In this document: positions 10,176 through 19,133 of the stretch, in pieces
Numbering within the stretch: the stretch's first letter is position 1
Layout of the letters: every line of letters starts with the position of its first letter
Assembly (NCBI RefSeq): GCF_045920555.1
Contig: NZ_CP174509.1
Location: 4,712,001 to 4,776,000 of the forward strand
Source: Pseudalkalibacillus sp045920555
GTDB lineage: Bacteria > Bacillota > Bacilli > Bacillales > Fictibacillaceae
DNA: 64,000 nt
Reading direction: 5' to 3'
Made by a program: the position numbers and the translations under genes
Notes under the pieces: model-generated
The model's input: the letters and a program-made list of their open reading frames with translations, nothing else
The model's database searches: none
What the model was told of the DNA's origin: nothing

Positions 10176-13100
10176 TTATTCAGGGCTCATCATCTCTATC
10201 AATAGATTCGCCCGCTTGCTTAACGCTGCTTTTGCGTCTTCCGAGATTTGGTCTGTTTGTGCTTTGTCAAGGTGTTTCACGTAATTTTCAAGTTGTATTA
10301 CGGCTTGTGTGTCTTCGTCTTTTTCCTGGTGGTGGAGGGCTTGTTTCAAGATGTTGGTCAATTTTTTCACTAATGGACCGTTCACTTCACCGTTTTCTAC
10401 ATAGTGGTCTGTTCTTTCTTGAAGGAGTGTGAGGCTCGTCGTGGTAGTAACACTTACTGCTTCACTTGCTTTCGACACGTTGCCGGCAGAGTCTGAAGCT
10501 GTGATCGTGTATTCGTAAGTGGTAGCATCCGTTAAGCCAGTGTCTTTGTAAATGGTCGATGTAGTAGTCGCAACTTCTTCACCATCACGATATACAGTGT
10601 AACTCGTTACACCGACATTGTCGGTAGATGCTTCCCAATTTAGTTCGATTTCATAATCGGACACTGCAGCTGCATCTATATTTTCCGGAGTAGTCGGTGC
10701 TATTCCGTCGGCCGGTTCTACCAATTCAGCAATCTCTTCTGAAGAAAGGGCACGGTTATAAACCCTGAAGTCATCGAACTTCCCATCAAATAGATTGTGG
10801 GCATTGCTTCTGGACTTGCCCAACGTATTCAATGTTGTTTCCAACAGCATCCTCGGTTCCATGTTAAAAACAGAACTGCTTGCCACTTCTTCCCCATCTA
10901 CATATAATCTGGCATCAAAGTCGTTCATGGTGACAGCTACATGGTGCCATTCACTTGTAGACATGCTTGGTGCCCGAAGTGAATATTTGTAGTTGGCTCC
11001 AAGCTTGGATGATTCATTTCTGAACTTTTCGGTAAACGGTGTCACAATAGCGAACTCGAGGTTGCTTGTATCACCCTTTGTGCTCAGGTACATTGTATTT
11101 CGGTTGGCAACTCTTCCCGTTTCAGAGGAGAAGTCAAAAATCCGCTGGTCAGCCTGATCGTTATCGATTTGCACCCAGGTTGACATGGTCATGTTTTCCA
11201 AATTCAAGTCTTGAATCAAGTTTCCCGGCATTTCCACATAACCAGTAGATCCGTCCAAGTCGACAGCATCGGCATCAATTGCTGCTCCGCCGACTAGCTG
11301 GGCATCATGGCCATTGCCTGATACGTCCTTGACAGTCGTTCCATCAACATCGTCACCGTCGAATGTGTAGTGTAGAACTGGCTCTTCTACAGGTTCTGGT
11401 GAATCAAGGCCGTACTTTTCTTGAAGTGCGCTATATTCCTCATTTGTGATCGGAATAACCGTACCATGGCGCGGTCCCGGCGGCAATGCATACTCTGATT
11501 CTGGCAATACGTTATTGACTAATTGTTCACCATCAGATAAATCAGTCGTCCAGCGGACATGATATGGCCACGAATCCAGGAACAAGTACCATTTGTCCTC
11601 ATGGATATCTTTAAAGACTGTCTGACCTTCATTGTTTCCTCCATGACCGATTAAACCGAGATTGCCATCTTTTGTCCCTTTAACTGGTTCGAATTGGAAT
11701 CCATTTTCTTCAATCCCATCCAAGTCATCAAAAATATTGGTTGCTTTTTCATAGTAAACTTTGTAGTTCACTTCTGATTTCGTGAACCTATATAGTGTTT
11801 CACCGTCTTGAATAAAGGTCGTATCGATAGTCGGGAAGGAATCATCAATCATCACTTTCGGCTCCGAGAATTCATGGAAATCCCTTGTGGTTGCATAGTA
11901 CATAACATTGTACTGGCCACTCGGTCTGCCGTGCGGATAATCGCCATACGTTTCTTCGTTCGGGATAGAAGATGCCCAGAATACGACATATTCACCGGTT
12001 TTTTCATTATAAAAGGCTTCTGGTGCCCAAGTATTACCGCCATTTTCCGGTGCCACTTCCACCATTCTTTGCTCGCTCCAGTTAACAAGGTCCTCGGATT
12101 CCCAAACCATGATTGAATGACTTCCGGTGATCTGGGCTTGGTCAAAGTTGGTGCTTTCTCCCATTTTCAAGTCAGTTGCGATCATGTAAAATTTATCGCC
12201 TTCAGGAGAGCGGATCACAAATGGGTCACGCAATCCTTTTTCACCCATTGTCGACTGGATGACAGACCGGCCGTTGTTCAGTGTTTCCCAATGCAATGGG
12301 TCTTTAGCTGTGGCAAACGAAATCTCTTCTCCACCTTCATACTCCCCGGTAAAATAGGAGAAGAAGTAGGCATCGTATTCTTTTTCGCCTGGATCGGCGA
12401 TAACCGTTACGTCAAAAGTCTTTTCGATTTCGGCTTCGCCGTTCGAGATGGTTGCTATTAAAGACACCTCTGTATCTTTTTCCGGCCGGTCAACTACGCC
12501 AAGTTCTTTAGGATCGTCGCCAGTTTCGGCAGTGCCTTTGATGATCACAGGATGGGAAGATTCCCAAGTAATCGTCGAGTCGTTTTCACCGATTGTCGCT
12601 AAATGTAAGTTGCCTTTCACATTATCCTGGTTATATACGACTATATCAGCGGTATCGAGTTCCGCTTTTTGTTGATCGGTATATTCACTTATCACAATGA
12701 CATGGAACGTCTTCGTGGTTTCCAGACCTTCATAGGAAAGAGTTGCAGTAAGCTCGACCTCACCTGCTGGTTCTCCTACCGCTGGGCGTGTTACGATCCC
12801 GCCATTGGTAATGATGTTCGTATCGCTGGAAGACCAAGCAATAGCTACTCCATGCTTTCCGTGATCCGGAAGCGATAAATCTTTAGTAATTTCTTCCGTG
12901 CTAGCATCACCTTCAGCCAAGTAATCGGAAATATCCAGGGATTGTGCTGCATCTTCAAGGACAAGCTGATTGATTTGGTCGACCTTTTCAGCTGTTTTGT
13001 TGGATAAAGCAACTACTTGCTCAGGGCTCAAAGCTTTGTTGTAAACACGGAAGTCACCGATCATCCCCTTAAAGTAAGAATCATTCTGGAAGATCGATTT

Positions 13101-13814
13101 TCCGATGAACCCGGAAAAATCAGCTGAGGAATCAATAATATTCGCTAATTTTTTGCCTTGGGCAGAGCCTGTTGCAACCTCTTCCCCGTTCACATATAGA
13201 GTCAAAGTGTCATCGGATCCCGAAAAGACCGTGGTCACGACTTGCCAGTTTTCAGATTCCAATCCTTTATCTCCTCTGATCAGCGCTTCATTTCTCCAGC
13301 CTGCTTCTGAAATTCCTGCCGCGGAGGTATTGTTGCTTCCATGCCTTGGGGTTGCAAAAAAGTAGCTGTTGCCATTTTCAATGTCGCTCGAAACTTTTCC
13401 GAATCCGTAAATCCAGCGGTTGGCGCCATCATTCGTCCAATTGACGAGGGCGGAGACAGTCACATCTTCCAGCCCGTTTAATAAGTCTGCGCCATCTTCA
13501 TCTTTCGGAATTTCAATATAACTGCTGTCCGAATTGGAGCCTCCGCCATCAAAGGCAACGTATCCGGATTTCCCGTTTGTCATCAGCTGACCGTTGTCCG
13601 GATTTTTAAATGTACCGTCAAATTCCCCTTCACTTGCGACATTTGGAATAATAATTTCGTCGCCGTTTTCCTTGATGACGGCATTCATATCGTAGTGTAA
13701 TATCAGATCGTCTGCTTCCGCCGCCGCAACGTAATGTACAAATTCCTTAGGAATGGTACTAAGTACGAGAAGAACACTTAAAAAAATGTACAAACTGGAT
13801 TTTCTTCGTTTCAT
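10176..13814 (-). CDS. Secreted GH43-type glycosidase with two LamG domains, FN3 and C-terminal helical module
   Basis: 1212 residues. ATG at 13814 with AAAGGGG upstream. Signal peptide ~1-33; LamG-like 36-270; two atypical Ig-like domains ~285-378 and ~385-472; GH43 propeller ~478-803; second LamG/concanavalin-like domain ~812-1030; FN3 ~1035-1122; FIMAH-like helical module ~1125-1210. Catalytic positions by comparison: Asp530 (LRDPF), Asp664 (TIDTTF) and Glu729, but the usual Glu-Gly-Pro around the acid reads Glu-Gly-Gln. The start lies 87 bases after the permease gene stop with no obvious terminator between, so it may be co-transcribed with the YtfQRT-YjfF importer genes. Secreted glycan-degrading enzyme, substrate probably arabinose-containing. 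Confidence 0.92.
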   Translation of the reverse strand: MKRRKSSLYIFLSVLLVLSTIPKEFVHYVAAAEADDLILHYDMNAVIKENGDEIIIPNVASEGEFDGTFKNPDNGQLMTNGKSGYVAFDGGGSNSDSSYIEIPKDEDGADLLNGLEDVTVSALVNWTNDGANRWIYGFGKVSSDIENGNSYFFATPRHGSNNTSAAGISEAGWRNEALIRGDKGLESENWQVVTTVFSGSDDTLTLYVNGEEVATGSAQGKKLANIIDSSADFSGFIGKSIFQNDSYFKGMIGDFRVYNKALSPEQVVALSNKTAEKVDQINQLVLEDAAQSLDISDYLAEGDASTEEITKDLSLPDHGKHGVAIAWSSSDTNIITNGGIVTRPAVGEPAGEVELTATLSYEGLETTKTFHVIVISEYTDQQKAELDTADIVVYNQDNVKGNLHLATIGENDSTITWESSHPVIIKGTAETGDDPKELGVVDRPEKDTEVSLIATISNGEAEIEKTFDVTVIADPGEKEYDAYFFSYFTGEYEGGEEISFATAKDPLHWETLNNGRSVIQSTMGEKGLRDPFVIRSPEGDKFYMIATDLKMGESTNFDQAQITGSHSIMVWESEDLVNWSEQRMVEVAPENGGNTWAPEAFYNEKTGEYVVFWASSIPNEETYGDYPHGRPSGQYNVMYYATTRDFHEFSEPKVMIDDSFPTIDTTFIQDGETLYRFTKSEVNYKVYYEKATNIFDDLDGIEENGFQFEPVKGTKDGNLGLIGHGGNNEGQTVFKDIHEDKWYLFLDSWPYHVRWTTDLSDGEQLVNNVLPESEYALPPGPRHGTVIPITNEEYSALQEKYGLDSPEPVEEPVLHYTFDGDDVDGTTVKDVSGNGHDAQLVGGAAIDADAVDLDGSTGYVEMPGNLIQDLNLENMTMSTWVQIDNDQADQRIFDFSSETGRVANRNTMYLSTKGDTSNLEFAIVTPFTEKFRNESSKLGANYKYSLRAPSMSTSEWHHVAVTMNDFDARLYVDGEEVASSSVFNMEPRMLLETTLNTLGKSRSNAHNLFDGKFDDFRVYNRALSSEEIAELVEPADGIAPTTPENIDAAAVSDYEIELNWEASTDNVGVTSYTVYRDGEEVATTTSTIYKDTGLTDATTYEYTITASDSAGNVSKASEAVSVTTTTSLTLLQERTDHYVENGEVNGPLVKKLTNILKQALHHQEKDEDTQAVIQLENYVKHLDKAQTDQISEDAKAALSKRANLLIEMMSPE

Positions 13815-13901
13815 TATGTTCCCCTTTCATGATTAGAGATTTTGACGTGTCAGCTTTTTCTCCTCAACTATTTTCACCACCTCCCTTCCTGAAAAGGATT
13901 G

Positions 13902-14888
13902 TCAATGCCCGGAAATCGGTTGGGTTTTACTTCGCCCTCTAACTGAACTCAAACGTTGGAAGACAATGAATAAAAGGAGCAAAACGCCGATCGCTATTTT
14001 TGTCCACCAGGAGCTCAGTGTTCCTTCAAATACAATAAGTGTCTGGATCACTCCTAATATCAAGACACCGATGACACTGCCGGCTACATAGCCGATTCCG
14101 CCTGTTAACAACGTGCCGCCAATCACGACAGCTGCAATGGCGTCCAACTCCAATCCATTGGCATGCAGTCCATAGCCTGATAGCATGTAAAAGGTGAACA
14201 CAAGCCCTGCAAGTGAAGAACAGAACCCGCTCAACGTATAGATAAGGATTTTCGTTTTTCCAACGGGCAGTCCCATCAACAAGGCAGACTGCTCATTCCC
14301 GCCGATCGCGTAGACATATCTTCCAAATTTGGTATAGTGGGCTAAAAAGATGGCGGCTGCCACTATAGCGAGGGCAATCAGTACACTGATGGAAATATGA
14401 AAATTACCGAGGTGAATTTTGGTATTGGCCATAAATTGAAAAAATGGATGGGTGATCGAAATCGATTCAACACTGATCACATAGCTCAGCCCTCGTGCCA
14501 AAAACATCCCTGCCAATGTGACAATAAACGGCTGGAGATTGTAAAAATGGATGAGACTGCCCATGATCACCCCAAGTATGGGTCCGATCAGCAATGCAAT
14601 CGGGATGACAATGATCGGTGAAACGTCAGCCTGAAGCATGCTTGCCGTCACCATACTCGTCAAGGCGATGACGGATCCTACGGACAGGTCGATTCCCCCG
14701 GACAAAATCACAAAAGTCATTCCAACTGCTACAATGATCAGAAAGGCGTTATCAATAAACAGGTTCAACACGACTTGCAGTGAAGCAAAGCCGGTATAAT
14801 TGATCGAACCATACAAAAACATGAGAATAAATAAACCAAACGTGACTAAGAGCGGGTAATATTTTTTGTTGAGCTGCCAGGACATCAC
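13902..14888 (-). CDS. yjfF: YjfF-like permease of a furanose-type sugar ABC importer
   Basis: 328 residues, hydrophobic throughout, CUT2-family inner-membrane permease with the signature region GGIDLSVGSVIAL and EHDA-like loop ELDAIAAVVIGG. The start is GTG at 14888 (GAGGTG 8 bases upstream); the next codon is ATG at 14885, so the first residue is uncertain by one. It overlaps the end of ytfT by 4 bases, implying translational coupling. In E. coli YtfQRT-YjfF imports galactofuranose; with secreted arabinanases next door, L-arabinofuranose or a mixture of arabinose forms is the better guess here. Confidence 0.9.
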   Translation of the reverse strand: MMSWQLNKKYYPLLVTFGLFILMFLYGSINYTGFASLQVVLNLFIDNAFLIIVAVGMTFVILSGGIDLSVGSVIALTSMVTASMLQADVSPIIVIPIALLIGPILGVIMGSLIHFYNLQPFIVTLAGMFLARGLSYVISVESISITHPFFQFMANTKIHLGNFHISISVLIALAIVAAAIFLAHYTKFGRYVYAIGGNEQSALLMGLPVGKTKILIYTLSGFCSSLAGLVFTFYMLSGYGLHANGLELDAIAAVVIGGTLLTGGIGYVAGSVIGVLILGVIQTLIVFEGTLSSWWTKIAIGVLLLLFIVFQRLSSVRGRSKTQPISGH

Positions 14889-15934
14889 GAGATTTTCACC
14901 TCTTGTTCATTAATGCTGTCTCCCGTTTCCTTTTTAAGCGTTTTTTTGGTACGAGGCCACCGCACTTTCTGCCTGAATTCCGGTGATTGCAGTAAACATA
15001 CGATGATGACCACGATCGCTTTTACTAAAAGGTTTGTTTCCGGCGGGATCCCGATCGAGTATATGGTCGTTGTCAGACTTTGAATGATCAAGGCGCCAAT
15101 CACAGAACCCGTCAAGAAGAACCTTCCACCCATCAACGATGTGCCTCCGATAACGACGGCCAGGATGGCATCAAGTTCAAACCACAATCCGGCGTTGTTC
15201 CCATCGGCGCTTGACACGTTCGAGCTCAGGATCAAGCCGCCGACTCCGGCACAGAACCCAGAGAATAAATAGACCAATAGAATAATATTTTTCGAATTGA
15301 TCCCTGCCAGCCGAGTCGCTTCCGGGTTGGCGCCGACGGATTGGATAAACAGTCCCAGCGCCGTCTTTTTTGTCATAAACAACGCAATACCAAACACTGC
15401 AGCCACTAAATAGACAGAAAAAGGAATCGTAAGCAAATAGCCACCGCCAATAAAGGAATAAGGCTCATAATAAATGGTCGTTATTTGCCCATTCGTGATC
15501 AATTGCGCAATCCCGCGCCCTGCCACCATTAAGATCAAAGTGGCGACAATTGGCTGGATCCCGATCCGTGATACCAGCAGCCCGTTCAAAAGTCCGGCAG
15601 CCAAAGACAAACCGAGTGCAGCTGCGATTGCCATAATCAACGGCGTTAGACTCGTATCGGGTGCCATTCCCTGAACAACCGTCATAGCAGCAATCGACCC
15701 GGACATGGCAATCACCGATCCAACCCCAAGGTCAATCCCTTTGGTTGCAATGACAAGCGTCATACCGATTGAAATCAGCATTAGCGGCGCCCCGCGGTTG
15801 ACAATATCGACGAGACTTCCGGTCAGGTGGCCATTTTTGACTTCAATCTTAAAAAAGCCCGGGTCAAAAAATAAGTTGATTGCAAGGATGAAAAGCAGAA
15901 TGATGACTGGCCAAAACAATCGTGATTTCAACAT
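14885..15934 (-). CDS. ytfT: YtfT-like permease of a furanose-type sugar ABC importer
   Basis: 349 residues from ATG at 15934; GGGAGGGG lies about 9 bases upstream. An in-frame TTG at 15955 would add seven residues but has no better ribosome binding site. CUT2 permease with about ten membrane segments, ATKGIDLGVGSVIAMSGS and WFELDAILAVVIGGTSLMGG as family hallmarks. The start is one base downstream of the ytfR stop. Partner of YjfF in a heterodimeric membrane channel energised by YtfR. Ends in a short basic, Lys/Glu-rich cytoplasmic tail. Confidence 0.9.
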   Translation of the reverse strand: MLKSRLFWPVIILLFILAINLFFDPGFFKIEVKNGHLTGSLVDIVNRGAPLMLISIGMTLVIATKGIDLGVGSVIAMSGSIAAMTVVQGMAPDTSLTPLIMAIAAALGLSLAAGLLNGLLVSRIGIQPIVATLILMVAGRGIAQLITNGQITTIYYEPYSFIGGGYLLTIPFSVYLVAAVFGIALFMTKKTALGLFIQSVGANPEATRLAGINSKNIILLVYLFSGFCAGVGGLILSSNVSSADGNNAGLWFELDAILAVVIGGTSLMGGRFFLTGSVIGALIIQSLTTTIYSIGIPPETNLLVKAIVVIIVCLLQSPEFRQKVRWPRTKKTLKKETGDSINEQEVKIS

Positions 15935-15935
15935 T

Positions 15936-17453
15936 TCAACCCACCCCTCCCGCAATTTCCCTCATAATATCCTGCTGGGTCATGTGCTCCCGGTTTTCCA
16001 GTTCCGACACCTTTTCACGCTCCCGTAAAACGGAAATCCGCTTGCATGTACGCAAAATTTCTTCCAGCTCGGAAGAAATGAATAAAATCGACATGCCCTT
16101 TTCACTTAACGACACCATCAGCTTCTGGATCTCCGCCTTTGCCCCGATATCGATTCCGCGCGTCGGCTCATCCAAAATCAGTAAATCCGGATCAGTCAGC
16201 AGCCACCTAGCCAGAAGCACCTTCTGCTGGTTGCCGCCACTCAAGTTTTTGATCAACTGCTCGGGATTAGGAGGATTGATGTTCAACAGTTTGATATATT
16301 CATCGACGATTTCTTCTTGTTGCTTTCTCGGAATATAGTTAAACCAGCCCTGTCTTCCCTGCAACGCCAGAATCATATTTTCACGTATCGACAAATCGCC
16401 GATAATTCCTTCTGATTTCCGGTTTTCTGATGAAAAAGCAATGTTGTGGGCAATCGCCTGTTTCGGGGAATTTAAATGTACCTTTTTCCCTTTGACTTTA
16501 ATCGTACCGCTGTCTGCTTTATCTGCACCGAACAGAAGCCGGGCCAGCTCCGACCTTCCTGAACCAAGCAGTCCGGCAAGACCCATGATTTCCCCTTTAC
16601 GAAGTTCCAGGTTAAACGGCTGAATGTTACCGGCTTTAGCAAGCTGTGCCGCTTCCATCACCGTTTCCGATACGCCTTTATTCTTTGCCTCCGGATTTTC
16701 GTTAATCGATGTACTATCGATAAACTCCTTGCCGATCATCTTCGAAATCAATTCGTACCTTGGCAGAGACTGCGTTTTGTATTCGCCAATCAATTCACCG
16801 TTCCGCAAAACGGTCAAACGATCGGTAATTTCATAGATTTGATCAAGAAAATGACTGATAAACACGATGCAAAGGCCATCGTTCTTCAGTTTCCTGATGG
16901 CAGAAAACAACTGCTGAACCTCCTTCAAATCAAGACTCGAAGTCGGTTCATCTAAAATCAGCACCTTTGCCTTCACATTCAAGGCACGGACAATTGCAAC
17001 CATTTGCTGGATGGCGACGGAATAAGAGCCGAGTGCTTTCGAAACATCAATATCCAGGTTAAGCTTCGTCAACAGCTCCTCCGCTTTCCGGTTCATTTCT
17101 TTCCAATCGATCCGGCCTCTTTTCATGATTTCGCGTCCAATAAATATATTTTCAACAACGGACAGGTTCGAACACAGGTTGACTTCCTGATAAACAGTAC
17201 TGATTCCCAGGTTCTGGGCTTTAAGGGGAGTCGAAACTTCGACAGGATTGCCGTCCAGCGTGACTGTCCCTCCGTCTTTCGTATAAACCCCGGTCAGCAC
17301 TTTAATCAAGGTGGATTTCCCTGCTCCATTTTCCCCCATTAAGGCATGTACCTCTCCCGGGAATAAGCGCAAGCTTACATTTGCTAACGCTTTAACCCCG
17401 GGAAAGGTTTTGGTTATTCCCTTCATCTCTAGTTTCGGAAAGAGCTTCTCCAA
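15936..17453 (-). CDS. ytfR: YtfR-like twin ATPase of a furanose-type sugar ABC importer
   Basis: 505 residues with two fused ABC domains, typical of CUT2 importers. Domain 1: Walker A GENGAGKST, Walker B VLILDEPTSSLD. Domain 2: degenerate Walker A GLLGSGRSE, signature LSGGNQQK, Walker B LLILDEPTRGID. The weak second Walker A is normal in this family. Start is TTG at 17453 with GGGAGG 7 bases upstream. Separated from ytfQ by a 171-base gap that holds a terminator-like stem and repeats, so YtfR is expected at a lower level than the binding protein. Confidence 0.9.
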   Translation of the reverse strand: MEKLFPKLEMKGITKTFPGVKALANVSLRLFPGEVHALMGENGAGKSTLIKVLTGVYTKDGGTVTLDGNPVEVSTPLKAQNLGISTVYQEVNLCSNLSVVENIFIGREIMKRGRIDWKEMNRKAEELLTKLNLDIDVSKALGSYSVAIQQMVAIVRALNVKAKVLILDEPTSSLDLKEVQQLFSAIRKLKNDGLCIVFISHFLDQIYEITDRLTVLRNGELIGEYKTQSLPRYELISKMIGKEFIDSTSINENPEAKNKGVSETVMEAAQLAKAGNIQPFNLELRKGEIMGLAGLLGSGRSELARLLFGADKADSGTIKVKGKKVHLNSPKQAIAHNIAFSSENRKSEGIIGDLSIRENMILALQGRQGWFNYIPRKQQEEIVDEYIKLLNINPPNPEQLIKNLSGGNQQKVLLARWLLTDPDLLILDEPTRGIDIGAKAEIQKLMVSLSEKGMSILFISSELEEILRTCKRISVLREREKVSELENREHMTQQDIMREIAGGVG

Positions 17454-17486
17454 GTTGATACCTCCCTATTTGACATCCTTGTAAAG

Positions 17487-17545
17487 AAAACTTGACAAAG
17501 CCAAGGCTTTAACGCAGGCTGAGCCTTAGTTGCGCTTTTATTGAA
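17487..17545. repeat. Dispersed intergenic repeat, copy A
   Basis: Shares ACTNGACAAAGCCAA, an 18-19 base variable spacer and CCTTAGTTGCGCT with copy B at 41789-41846, in the same orientation. Lies between ytfQ and ytfR. The complement of its GACAAAGCC part resembles the terminal repeat of the MITE-like element at 48582-49075 (GGCTTTGT followed by T-rich sequence). No coding potential. Confidence 0.7.
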
Positions 17546-17567
17546 GAAAGTATTTTATACTTTCTTC
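17543..17567. repeat. 25-bp palindrome also present near araR
   Basis: GAAGAAAGTAT and ATACTTTCTTC flank TTT, a perfect 11-bp inverted repeat. Almost the same sequence recurs at 31996-32022 between araR and araD. It could be an operator or an RNA hairpin; in neither place does it fit an AraR box. Confidence 0.6.
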
Positions 17568-17575
17568 AAATGTAA

Positions 17576-17610
17576 GAAAAACAGCCGCTCAAAATTTGAT
17601 TTAAGCGGCT
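17576..17610 (-). terminator. Intrinsic terminator or attenuator after ytfQ
   Basis: On the minus strand AGCCGCT and AGCGGCT pair around an AT-rich inner part, followed by GTTTTTC. It lies 15 bases after the ytfQ stop and before ytfR. Partial read-through here would give high binding-protein and lower ATPase/permease expression. Confidence 0.75.
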
Positions 17611-17624
17611 TAGCCATTGTTTTT

Positions 17625-18635
17625 TTAGTATTTACGAGTTGGAAGAAGCTCTTCGGCTTGATCCATTGTGTAAATGCCTTCTTCTACAGAAATCCGCTTA
17701 TCAAGCGTTTCTCCTGCAAAGTGAGCTTCGATCAGCTCGACAAGCTGCGGGCCAAACAATGGGTTACATTCAACGGTAACGTTCATCTTGCCGGCTGCCA
17801 TCGCTTCAAATGCACCTTTTACAGCGTCCACACCGATGATTTTGATGTCTTCACCCGGTTTCAAGCCGTATTCTTCAATGGCCTGGATGGCACCAATCGC
17901 CATATCGTCGTTGTGGGAGTAAAGCACATCGATGTTTTCCCCATCGGATTTTAAGAATGCTTCCATGACTTCCTTCCCTTTGGCACGGGTAAAGTCACCG
18001 GATTGGGATTTGATGATTCTGAAGTTCGGATGTTCAGCCATTACTTCTTCAAAACCTTCTTTACGGTCGATAGCCGGCGCGGATCCGACTGTTCCTTGAA
18101 GCTCCACGATATTGATATCGCCTTCGACGCCTTCCATATCTTCCACAAGCCAGTTGGCAGCTTTTCTTCCTTCTTCGACGAAGTCGGAACCAAGGAATGT
18201 CACCCACAAAGAGTCATCCTCGATATCCACCGCTCTGTCAACAAGGAATACTGGGATTCCAGCGTCCTTCGCTTCCTTAAGTACGGTTTCAAAACCAGTT
18301 TCTACTACTGGAGAGAACACGATCGCATCGACTTTTTGTGCGATAAAAGAACGGATCGCTTTGATTTGGTTTTCCTGTTTTTGCTGGGCATCGGAGAATT
18401 TCAACTCATGGCCAGCATCGGTGATTGCGCTCTTGACGGATTTGGTGTTTGCTGTTCTCCATTCACTCTCAGCACCTACCTGGGAAAAACCAATCACAAG
18501 CTTATCGCTAGAGGACCCGCCTCCTTCTCCACCACTACTCTCGTTTCCTTCTGTATTAGCGGATGAGCATGCAGCCAATACAAGGATCAATGACATGAGA
18601 AATACTAATCTGAACTTTTTTAACTGTCTTGCCAT
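17625..18635 (-). CDS. ytfQ: YtfQ-like sugar-binding lipoprotein
   Basis: 336 residues from ATG at 18635, chosen over an upstream start at 18692 because GGGGG lies 9 bases before it and a lipoprotein signal follows (LVLAAC, Cys attached to lipid). Periplasmic-binding-protein family 1 fold facing the outside. Very like E. coli YtfQ in the first lobe (VIGFSQVGAESEWR and SDAQQKQENQIKAIRSF), where that protein binds galactofuranose. Solute receptor for YtfR-YtfT-YjfF. First gene of the minus-strand run that ends in the GH43 array; likely controlled by carbon catabolite repression and the divergent two-component system. Confidence 0.92.
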   Translation of the reverse strand: MARQLKKFRLVFLMSLILVLAACSSANTEGNESSGGEGGGSSSDKLVIGFSQVGAESEWRTANTKSVKSAITDAGHELKFSDAQQKQENQIKAIRSFIAQKVDAIVFSPVVETGFETVLKEAKDAGIPVFLVDRAVDIEDDSLWVTFLGSDFVEEGRKAANWLVEDMEGVEGDINIVELQGTVGSAPAIDRKEGFEEVMAEHPNFRIIKSQSGDFTRAKGKEVMEAFLKSDGENIDVLYSHNDDMAIGAIQAIEEYGLKPGEDIKIIGVDAVKGAFEAMAAGKMNVTVECNPLFGPQLVELIEAHFAGETLDKRISVEEGIYTMDQAEELLPTRKY

Positions 18636-18706
18636 TAACCAAGTCCCCCTTATCTTCTTTGAATCTTTTGCTAACGAGCGTGTTGTTTTCATCAGCTTGG
18701 TTCAAT

Positions 18707-18722
18707 TGTAAAGCGTTTTCAA
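18707..18722 (-). promoter_or_regulatory. cre-like site upstream of ytfQ
   Basis: Minus strand reads TTGAAAACGCTTTACA, close to the CcpA operator family (WTGAAARCGYTTWNN) though one base longer than the 14-bp TGWAANCGNTNNCA form. It lies about 72 bases before the ytfQ start and overlaps a possible -10 (TACAAT), as expected for CcpA repression. Confidence 0.55.
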
Positions 18723-19083
18723 AATCAACTGAATAGAATCATTTATCAGAAAAATAGAAATATTTTAACACATAGAGAGCAGGCAAACAAAAAAGTGGAA
18801 AAATTTTAGGGAAAGTGTAATTTTTTTAAATCGACACTGTTTGCAGTGAGCGATAGATATTTTTATACAGAAATCAACTTCGGGAATGCGGAAAGGGTAC
18901 AGCAGCTTACATACTTTTTGAATAGGATTATATATTTAAAAAATTTATAAAAGTAACAAATTGCAACTATTTTCAGAAAAGTGTATTTTTTACCTAAGAA
19001 TTGTGATTTAATGTTATTAAATAATTTGTCGAACTAAGCCATAATATAAATCCACTCGGGAACCTCTTTTCAACTTCACTAAT
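18723..19083. promoter_or_regulatory. AT-rich divergent control region between ytfQ and the sensor kinase
   Basis: No credible gene. It contains repeated motifs of the form GAAAGTGTAATTTTTTT (18810-18827) and GAAAAGTGTATTTTTTAC (18976-18993), plus a looser AAAAGTGGAAAAATTTT near 18790. These direct repeats are candidate binding sites for the AraC-type response regulator encoded at 20881-22416. A long A/T inverted stretch lies near 18930-18950. Confidence 0.4.
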
Positions 19084-19097
19084 TGTAACCGCTTACT
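19084..19097 (+). promoter_or_regulatory. cre-like site upstream of the sensor kinase
   Basis: TGTAACCGCTTACT matches the CcpA operator form TGWAANCGNTNNCA at all but the last base. It ends 36 bases before the chosen ATG, so binding would hinder transcription of the two-component operon when a preferred sugar is present. Confidence 0.6.
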
Positions 19098-19133
19098 AAA
19101 GATTTGGGATTTCATTTGCAAGGGGAAAAATTT

